Assembly: GCA_002938115.1 (NCBI GenBank)
Contig: PTKD01000004.1
Coordinates: 1-24,335 of the forward strand
Direction: 5' to 3'
DNA from: Alphaproteobacteria bacterium MarineAlpha9_Bin7
GTDB lineage: Bacteria > Pseudomonadota > Alphaproteobacteria > UBA7887
DNA length: 24,335 nt
Made by a program: the position numbers and the translations under genes
Part shown: positions 1 to 5,756 of the stretch, piece by piece
Numbering within the stretch: the first letter of the stretch is position 1
Layout: the number at the start of each line of letters is the position of its first letter
Notes under the pieces: model-generated
Database searches by the model: none
What the model was told of the DNA's origin: nothing
The model's input: the letters and a program-made list of their open reading frames with translations, nothing else

Positions 1-282
1 CTGAGATTTCTCCGAATTTTTGAATGGGTCTGTTTAGGTGGTACTAGACGTGGGCGGCCTGGGATGTTCGTCGATGGGATATATACGGCTGGTGCTTCTC
101 TCTAACTAAGGAATCAGCTGGAAATATTCGTCCTGAAACGACTGGCGACATTTAGTATTAAACCTTTTGTTTATGGAATGACGCCGAAGACATTGTTTGC
201 CAAAAATAGCTAATACCGAGTTGTTTTTGTCCCCCAAGTCAATGTTAGTCTACGACCTGTCCAAAGAGTGAGAGACAAGATA
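1..282. other. Non-coding region upstream of ptsN
   Basis: I find no credible gene here. The only frame open from the left edge on the + strand ends at a TAA near 103-105, and its residues do not resemble the genes that often precede ptsN (rpoN, hpf). There is no convincing -35/-10 pair. An A/T-rich stretch around 190-215 containing TAATAC could be part of a ptsN promoter, but the match is weak. Confidence 0.5.
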
Positions 283-750
283 ATGGAGATAAAGGAGTTT
301 CTCTTACCCGAAGCCGTAAAACTTAATCTTAAAGTCACAAATAAGAAACAAGTGCTCCAAGAATTGTCCCGGACAGCGCACGTGCATTCAGGCGCTAATG
401 AAAGAGACATTCTCAACTCGCTAATCGAGCGGGAACGCTTGGGGACTACCGGAGTTGGTCGTGGTGTTGCGATACCTCATGGAAAAGTAGTTAGCCTAGA
501 CCATTTGTGCGCCGTCTTTGCCCGACTCCAATCTCCGATCAATTTTGATTCAGTCGACGACGAGTCTGTCGATCTGATTTTTCTGTTGCTCGCACCATTC
601 TCACAAGAACACGTTCACTTAAAGGCACTAGCGAAGATCTCACGCTTGCTACGAAGCGACACTATGTGTGCCAAACTACGCGGCAGTACATCCGCTGACG
701 CCCTCTATGCGCTTTTAGTGGAGACCCAAACGGAAGGAAATACAGGCTGA
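283..750 (+). CDS. ptsN: PTS IIA-like nitrogen-regulatory protein PtsN (EIIA-Ntr)
   Basis: This is the terminal phospho-acceptor of the nitrogen-related phosphotransferase system, a soluble regulatory protein that acts through phosphorylation rather than sugar transport. The product is 155 residues, the normal family size. It begins MEIKEFLLPEAVKLNLKV and contains GVAIPHGK, where His66 is the expected phosphorylated histidine; the ELSR and NSLIERERLGTTGVG segments also fit the family. I chose ATG 283 over the in-frame GTG at 268 because family members start at this point and a purine-rich GAGAG lies about 8 bases upstream. Its donors (PtsP/EI-Ntr and the HPr-like NPr) are not in the window. 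No hpf or rpoN is visible upstream. Function is known from the family; the local regulatory role is inferred. Confidence 0.93.
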   Translation: MEIKEFLLPEAVKLNLKVTNKKQVLQELSRTAHVHSGANERDILNSLIERERLGTTGVGRGVAIPHGKVVSLDHLCAVFARLQSPINFDSVDDESVDLIFLLLAPFSQEHVHLKALAKISRLLRSDTMCAKLRGSTSADALYALLVETQTEGNTG

Positions 751-953
751 TAGTAGACTCTCCAAATTCACAAACGGTACGCAATAGAGAATTTACAAGT
801 TTCCTAATATCATCTGATACGTCTGAAGACATGAAAGAAATTTGTCGATGATCGATGCTTTGAGCCACTGATAACTAAAGCCATTGACGGAGGCCTCAAC
901 ACGCTTATTTATTGGATGTACTCATGATATCGGTTTTCTGGTGTTCGTTTTTA

Positions 954-983
954 ATGAATATACACATAAAGGTGGGCAATTAA
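954..983 (+). CDS. Possible 9-residue leader mini-ORF
   Basis: An ATG at 954 opens nine codons, and its TAA (981-983) overlaps the ATG of the next mini-ORF as TAATG. It has no recognisable sequence. Its only support is the coupled arrangement, so it may be chance. Confidence 0.12.
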   Translation: MNIHIKVGN

Positions 984-1042
984 TGTCAGGAGCAACACTT
1001 AAGGCGCCAAACTACCGTAACGCGCAACAACACAAAATCTAA
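983..1042 (+). CDS. Possible 19-residue leader ORF upstream of rapZ
   Basis: ATG 983 is preceded by AAAGGTGGG at 968-976, a fair ribosome binding site with about 6 bases of spacing. The ORF runs 19 codons (MSGATLKAPN...QQHKI) to a TAA at 1040-1042. That stop touches the AAGGGG that serves rapZ (1041-1046), so translating this ORF could affect rapZ initiation. The peptide resembles nothing I recognise. A random 20-codon ORF in a 300-base gap is not surprising; the case rests on the binding site and the position. Confidence 0.25.
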   Translation: MSGATLKAPNYRNAQQHKI

Positions 1043-1053
1043 GGGGTAATGCC

Positions 1054-1935
1054 GTGCCAAAGGCTCATTTACTTTTGGTTACGGGGCTGTCAGGCGCTGG
1101 GAAAAGTACAGCTCTTGCTGCGCTTGAAGACCTTGGTTATGAGGTGGTGGATAATCTGCCATTGAGTTTGTTGCGCACTTTGTTAGATGGGTCTGGCGAA
1201 AATGCTACGCTCGCGGTCGGCACCGATTCGCGCACCGTAGGATTTTCTTCCGATCTTCTTTTGTCGGAGATAAATGAACTTAAACAGGTTTCTTCGATAA
1301 ACGTCGCTTTGATCTTTCTCACGTGTGATACTGATGTATTACACCTCCGTTTCACTGAAACCAGGAGACGCCATCCGTTGGCAATTGATAGACCCGTGAC
1401 GGACGGTATCCTTCACGAACGCCAACTGATGAGGCCCTTACTGGATCGAGCGGACCACGTATTCGATACGTCGCATCTGAACGCCAGTGATTTGCGCGTA
1501 CTAGTCAATGGCTCCTTCTCTCTAACTGGCGGACCTCCATTGACAATCAGCATAACGTCCTTCGCATTCCGTCAAGGCTTGCCAAGGGAAGCCGATCTAG
1601 TCCTCGATGTACGTTTCCTCACCAACCCACATTACGTCGAAAAGCTTAGAGCAAGGACGGGGCTCGATGAAGATATCGCAGAATATGTTGAATCGGATCC
1701 AGATTTTGCAGGATTTTTTACCAGACTTTCTGAAATGATAATTCCCTTGCTGCCCAGGTATGCGGCAGAAGGAAAGCGCTACCTTACAATTGCCATTGGT
1801 TGCACCGGGGGTCGCCACCGTTCCGTAGTTGTTGCCGAACATTTGGCGAAGCATTTGATCGAAGCAGACTTCCCAGTTCAGGTGCGCCACCGAGATTTAA
1901 ATCAAATAGCTACTAAATCCAGAAACATCGGTTAG
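1054..1935 (+). CDS. rapZ: RapZ/YvcJ-type nucleotide-binding protein
   Basis: This is a P-loop RapZ/YvcJ family protein. In E. coli RapZ is an RNA adaptor that controls GlmZ/GlmY decay, and so GlmS and amino-sugar synthesis; the role in alphaproteobacteria is less clear. The product is 293 residues, a normal length. Walker A GLSGAGKS is at 11-18, the RFTETRRRHPLA signature at 99-110, LVLDVRFLTNP at 182-192, and IGCTGGRHRSV at 248-258 in the C-terminal RNA/metabolite-binding part. The start is GTG 1054 with AAGGGG at 1041-1046. The usual partners hprK, EIIA-Man and ptsH are missing on both sides, leaving rapZ between two gaps. Family assignment is very secure; regulation of glmS is not shown by this sequence. 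Confidence 0.94.
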   Translation: MPKAHLLLVTGLSGAGKSTALAALEDLGYEVVDNLPLSLLRTLLDGSGENATLAVGTDSRTVGFSSDLLLSEINELKQVSSINVALIFLTCDTDVLHLRFTETRRRHPLAIDRPVTDGILHERQLMRPLLDRADHVFDTSHLNASDLRVLVNGSFSLTGGPPLTISITSFAFRQGLPREADLVLDVRFLTNPHYVEKLRARTGLDEDIAEYVESDPDFAGFFTRLSEMIIPLLPRYAAEGKRYLTIAIGCTGGRHRSVVVAEHLAKHLIEADFPVQVRHRDLNQIATKSRNIG

Positions 1936-2217
1936 TTCTGGACTGCCTCCAAAGTGTACGTCGCAACATTTACAAAATAGCTGGCCTTGTTTCGAACTCC
2001 AACATATGAACGTCTACGACGAAGTGCTAGACGCAGGAGCTGCCATAAATAGGTAAAAGGCCTCAAAGTGATTTTATGCCGCTCTACTTCCTAGACCTGG
2101 CTTGTCGGGGCCGCAGGGCATTGGTATATCACCGGGACCCGTAATTGGGCACCTCAGACTGGCCCTCACGAAATTTGGAAGGTCCGCACCACATTGACAC
2201 GCGTTAGGAATCTATAA
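1936..2217. other. rapZ-ahcY intergenic gap
   Basis: A 282-base gap where EIIA-Man and ptsH often sit in alphaproteobacteria. I read all three + frames and found only fragments of about 40 codons or less, with no HPr-like or EIIA-Man-like sequence. I could not match the region to an S-adenosylhomocysteine or SAM riboswitch. A TTAGGA at about 2204-2209 is a plausible ribosome binding site for ahcY. Confidence 0.5.
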
Positions 2218-3513
2218 ATGACCACATTTTCGGACTACAAGGTTGCTGATATGTCGTTGACAGATTGGGGACGGAAAGAAATTAATATTGCACAGTCGGA
2301 GATGCCTGGGCTGATGGCACTCCGCAACGAATACGCTGGCAAACTTCCACTTAAGGGGGCACGAATCGCGGGCTGTCTGCATATGACCATCCAAACTGCG
2401 GTGTTAATCGAAACGCTGCTAGACTTGGGTGCGGAAGTACGCTGGAGTTCATGTAACATCTTTTCAACTCAAGACCATGCTGCAGCGGCTATTGCCAGCT
2501 CCCATATTCCGGTGTTTGCCTGGAAAGGCCAAAACGAAGAGGAGTTTTGGTGGTGCATTGAAAAAACTATCCAAGGACCAGAAAACTGGACACCTAACAT
2601 GCTCTTGGACGACGGGGGCGATTTGACCAAACTCATGCATGACAAGCATGGAGATTTGTTATCGAAGGTAAAAGGCCTATCAGAAGAAACTACCACTGGC
2701 GTGCATAGGCTGTACGACATGGAAAAATCTGGAACATTAGGGGTTCCTGCATTCAACGTGAACGATTCGGTGACAAAGTCAAAGTTCGATAATCTATATG
2801 GCTGCCGAGAAAGCCTTGTTGACGGCATCCGTCGTGCAACCGACGTAATGTTGGCAGGAAAAGTAGCGGTGGTATGCGGCTACGGCGCTGTTGGAAAGGG
2901 TTCAGCTGAGTCACTACGTGCCGCCGGTGCGCGAGTCCTCGTCACGGAAATAGACCCAATCTGCGCCTTGCAGGCCTCTATGGAAGGCTTCGAGGTCGTA
3001 ACCATGGACCAGGCCGCGGCGCGGGGAGACGTTTTCGTAACCGCCACAGGAAACATCGACGTCATCACAGTGGAGCATATGCGGGAAATGAGGGACCTTG
3101 CTATAGTATGCAATATCGGCCACTTCGATTCGGAAATTCAAATTGATGCTCTGAACAATATGAAATGGACCGAGATTAAACCGCAGGTCGACCAGGTAGA
3201 ATTTCCTGATAACAAACGATTAATAGTGCTGGCCAAAGGAAGACTTGTGAATCTTGGTTGCGCAACCGGCCATCCGAGCTTCGTGATGAGTGCATCGTTT
3301 ACCAATCAAGTGCTTGCTCAAATCGAGCTCTGGAATAATTCTACAGCATATGACAAGAAAGTTTATGTGCTGCCCAAACATTTGGATGAAAAAGTAGCCT
3401 CACTTCATTTGGAAAAGGTGGGGGCCACTTTAACTTCACTCTCTGTGAAGCAAGCGGAATATATCGGAGTGGCAAAACACGGGCCGTTCAAGCCTGATCA
3501 TTATCGCTATTAG
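2218..3513 (+). CDS. ahcY: Adenosylhomocysteinase
   Basis: NAD-dependent cytosolic enzyme that hydrolyses S-adenosylhomocysteine to adenosine and homocysteine, closing the methylation cycle. The product is 431 residues. Visible family features are HMT at 55-57, LLDDGGD at 129-135, SEET at 155-158, K187 and D191 in [11 protein letters not shown], the NAD-binding [10 protein letters not shown] at 221-230, CNIGHFD at 298-304 with His302, and a C-terminal FKPDHYRY whose Lys and Tyr contact NAD of the neighbouring subunit. It lacks the roughly 40-residue insertion found in many bacterial homologues and is close in length to the animal enzymes. ATG 2218 gives the standard N-terminus. tsaE follows after 32 bases, so read-through is possible. 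Confidence 0.97.
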   Translation: MTTFSDYKVADMSLTDWGRKEINIAQSEMPGLMALRNEYAGKLPLKGARIAGCLHMTIQTAVLIETLLDLGAEVRWSSCNIFSTQDHAAAAIASSHIPVFAWKGQNEEEFWWCIEKTIQGPENWTPNMLLDDGGDLTKLMHDKHGDLLSKVKGLSEETTTGVHRLYDMEKSGTLGVPAFNVNDSVTKSKFDNLYGCRESLVDGIRRATDVMLAGKVAVVCGYGAVGKGSAESLRAAGARVLVTEIDPICALQASMEGFEVVTMDQAAARGDVFVTATGNIDVITVEHMREMRDLAIVCNIGHFDSEIQIDALNNMKWTEIKPQVDQVEFPDNKRLIVLAKGRLVNLGCATGHPSFVMSASFTNQVLAQIELWNNSTAYDKKVYVLPKHLDEKVASLHLEKVGATLTSLSVKQAEYIGVAKHGPFKPDHYRY

Positions 3514-3545
3514 CATTTGATTTATGTTACGCGGTAATATCGGGA

Positions 3546-4049
3546 ATGAACCCGATTAAGAGAGTCGCCCACATTAAAACACTAGAGTTAGTAATCCAGT
3601 TACCTGACTTAAGTACCACTCAACAGTTCGCGAGCGCGATTGCGTCTATTGTGCAACCCGGAGACGTGATCGGGCTAAAAGGCGCTATCGGAGTTGGCAA
3701 AACAACCTTTGCACGCGCTGTGATTGGGGCACTCGGTGGCTGCGAAGAAGTACCTAGTCCAACGTTCACACTGGCCCAAATCTATCATCTTGACCATGTC
3801 ACGGTGTGGCACTTTGATCTCTTTAGGCTTAAGCAACCTGCGGATATTTATGAATTGGGCATTGAGGAAGCGATGATTGACGGCATATCGCTAATAGAAT
3901 GGCCCGAAAAAATGGCCTTCTGTAATTCCCCGAATCACATGGAAATCGAATTTTCTTTCTGCGCAGACGAAACACGAAAAGCGACGTTATTGGCGCACGA
4001 TGATTGGCGCAATCGCCTAAGCAAGCTGGCCTGGTCGAGCGATGGATAG
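3546..4049 (+). CDS. tsaE: tRNA t6A37 threonylcarbamoyl transfer complex ATPase TsaE
   Basis: ATPase subunit of the TsaB-TsaD-TsaE complex that makes N6-threonylcarbamoyladenosine at position 37 of ANN-decoding tRNAs, in the cytosol. The product is 167 residues. The P-loop is GAIGVGKT at 46-53; family members usually read GDLGAGKT, so the conserved Asp is Ala here. SPTFT is at 71-75, HFDLFRL at 89-95 (the expected catalytic Asp91) and IEWPE at 117-121 (Glu118). The key Thr, Asp and Glu are therefore kept. The N-terminus is slightly long and the ribosome binding site at ATG 3546 is weak, so the true start could be a little downstream. The gene overlaps amgK by 8 bases, a pairing common in alphaproteobacteria. 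Confidence 0.93.
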   Translation: MNPIKRVAHIKTLELVIQLPDLSTTQQFASAIASIVQPGDVIGLKGAIGVGKTTFARAVIGALGGCEEVPSPTFTLAQIYHLDHVTVWHFDLFRLKQPADIYELGIEEAMIDGISLIEWPEKMAFCNSPNHMEIEFSFCADETRKATLLAHDDWRNRLSKLAWSSDG

Positions 4050-5022
4050 ATCAAAACGACGTGATGAATTCCTCGCCGAACATGGTTGGAAAGGGGCAAA
4101 CATCGTAACACTCGCTGCCGACGCTTCGTTTCGCTGTTATTACCGTCTCGAGTTGTCAGGACAGAGTGTGGTTCTGATGGATGCTCCACCGGCCCACGAG
4201 GACACCCGCCCATTTGTAGCTGTCGCGCAATATTTGCTAAAATTAGAATTGAGTGCGCCTAGAATCCTAGGTCAGGACACCAGCAGCGGTTTTCTTCTGA
4301 TTGAAGATTTGGGCGATGGGAAATTTAATAGTTTGCTAGAAAATACTGACAAACCGGATTTTCTTTACGAGCGCGCAATAGATGTTTTATGTGTACTCCA
4401 CAGAGCCGAACCACCTGCCTGGCTATCGCCCTACGGACACAAACTTCTTTTAGCTGAAGTAGATCTTTTGATAGACTGGTACTGGCCAACCATAACTGGC
4501 ACTACTATCGATTCCTCAACACGTACGGCTTACAGCAACGCATGGATCGAAGTATTTTCTGCGATTGAGTTTGGGCCACCAGTTACCGTTTTACGAGATT
4601 ATCACTCGGATAATTTAATGTGGCTTCCGAATAGAAATGGCGTTGCAGCAGTGGGATTACTTGATTTCCAAGATGCGCTAGCCGGTTCACCGGCATACGA
4701 TTTGGTATCGCTGCTCGAAGATGCACGTCGAGACGTCTCGGATACTCTTGTAGAGAATATGATCCAACGTTACGTATCCGCGACTGGTACACCTTGGTCC
4801 TACATCGAGAAAGCGTACTCAGTCCTAGGGGCACAACGCAATTCTAAGATCATTGGCATTTTCACTCGGCTTTGGCGGAGAGATAAAAAGGCCGCGTATC
4901 TTACCTTAATTCCCAGGGTGTGGCGCCTGCTTGAAAACAATTTAACGGATCCATTGCTCGCACCAGTCCGCATTTGGTTTGACCAACACCTACCAAAATA
5001 TTTGCGGCAAAAACCGCAATAA
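4042..5022 (+). CDS. amgK: Aminoglycoside-phosphotransferase-fold sugar kinase, likely MurNAc/GlcNAc anomeric kinase AmgK
   Basis: APH-fold kinase. The best match in context is AmgK, which phosphorylates MurNAc (and GlcNAc) at the anomeric carbon in the peptidoglycan salvage route that bypasses de novo UDP-MurNAc synthesis. The product is 326 residues. It shows DASFRCYYRL at 27-36, SVVLMDAPP at 42-50, GFLLIEDLGD at 83-92, the catalytic segment LRDYHSDNLMWL at 184-195 (Asp186 as base, Asn191 for metal) and LLDFQDALAGSPAYD at 206-220 (Asp208 as the second metal ligand). The start overlaps tsaE by 8 bases and murU follows within about 20 bases. True aminoglycoside resistance is unlikely. Substrate identity is inferred from the murU pairing and family resemblance, not shown by the sequence. 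Confidence 0.8.
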   Translation: MDRSKRRDEFLAEHGWKGANIVTLAADASFRCYYRLELSGQSVVLMDAPPAHEDTRPFVAVAQYLLKLELSAPRILGQDTSSGFLLIEDLGDGKFNSLLENTDKPDFLYERAIDVLCVLHRAEPPAWLSPYGHKLLLAEVDLLIDWYWPTITGTTIDSSTRTAYSNAWIEVFSAIEFGPPVTVLRDYHSDNLMWLPNRNGVAAVGLLDFQDALAGSPAYDLVSLLEDARRDVSDTLVENMIQRYVSATGTPWSYIEKAYSVLGAQRNSKIIGIFTRLWRRDKKAAYLTLIPRVWRLLENNLTDPLLAPVRIWFDQHLPKYLRQKPQ

Positions 5023-5045
5023 TGAAAGACTGTTAGGTGCTGCCG

Positions 5046-5744
5046 ATGCATGCGATGCTACTTGCTGCCGGACTGGGGGAACGCATGCGCCCTCTAACAG
5101 AACAGATCCCAAAACCCTTAATTTCAATTGCCGGCGTACCTATGATCGACAGAATGTTAGATCATTTAAAAGAGGGGGGTGTGGAATATGTTGTCGTCAA
5201 CACCCACCATCTTGCTGAACAGGTCGCAGCACATCTTCGTCCACGCCGGACACCTTCCATATCCATTGTGCACGAAAAAGAATTATTGGACACTGGTGGT
5301 GGAGTGGCAGAAGCATTGCCGTTACTTGGCGGCTCACCGTTTCTAGTGAGCAACAGCGACATTATAATGCTTAACGGGGTCCAACCATTTGTACAGCGCT
5401 TGATGGAGACATGGCGCCCGTACATGAGCGCCCTCCTACTTATCCATCCTACAGTGCATGCGCCCTATTATAGCGGTTTGGGGGACTTCATACTCGGCTC
5501 CGACGGAAAAATGCGCCGGCGTGTAGAAAGAGAAATCGCGCCCTATCTCTTCACTGGTGTACAGATATTGCACAAACGTCTGTTCGATAGGTGTCCTGCG
5601 CCTCCATTTTCGCTAAACGTGCTTTACGACCGTGCGGAAACGGCTGGCCGTCTTTATGGCGTGGTTCACGATGGCGAGTGGATGCACGTCGGCACGGTCG
5701 ACGCAATTACGCGTATCGAAGGCCGTCTCAAACTATTGATATAA
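5046..5744 (+). CDS. murU: Nucleotidyltransferase, likely MurNAc-alpha-1-phosphate uridylyltransferase MurU
   Basis: Sugar-1-phosphate nucleotidyltransferase. Next to amgK it most likely converts MurNAc-1-phosphate and UTP to UDP-MurNAc. The product is 232 residues from ATG 5046. The signature AAGLGERMRPLT is at 7-18, PKP at 22-24, LLDTGGGVAEAL at 80-91 and the catalytic NSD at 103-105, with FTGVQIL at 169-175. I prefer ATG 5046 over GTG 5037 because TTAGG (5033-5037) then sits about 8 bases upstream, though GTG is possible. The segment commonly written W-x-D-V-G-T reads WMHVGT (212-217), with His in place of a usual metal-binding Asp. Substrate is inferred. addB begins 12 bases after the stop, so co-transcription is likely. 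Confidence 0.78.
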   Translation: MHAMLLAAGLGERMRPLTEQIPKPLISIAGVPMIDRMLDHLKEGGVEYVVVNTHHLAEQVAAHLRPRRTPSISIVHEKELLDTGGGVAEALPLLGGSPFLVSNSDIIMLNGVQPFVQRLMETWRPYMSALLLIHPTVHAPYYSGLGDFILGSDGKMRRRVEREIAPYLFTGVQILHKRLFDRCPAPPFSLNVLYDRAETAGRLYGVVHDGEWMHVGTVDAITRIEGRLKLLI

Positions 5745-5756
5745 AGGTGTCCAAAG

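Larger units (their letters stand above)
751..1053. other. ptsN-rapZ intergenic gap
   Basis: About 300 bases without a conventional gene. This is where alphaproteobacteria commonly carry hprK (HPr kinase), but I find no Walker A or HprK-like segment in any frame. A possible -35 (TTGACG, 884-889) with a poor A/T-rich -10 around 906-912 could drive rapZ. The right end contains two mini-ORFs, listed separately. Confidence 0.5.

Noticed and set aside
95..107. 13-base repeat shared with rapZ (1515-1527)
   Set aside because: A few 13-base matches are expected by chance in a window of this size, and neither copy has other repeat features.
751..1053. Decayed hprK
   Set aside because: No P-loop or HprK-like residues in any frame; the region is shorter than hprK.
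1936..2217. SAH or SAM riboswitch before ahcY
   Set aside because: The position is attractive, but I could not find the conserved core or a consistent pseudoknot. A covariance-model search would decide.
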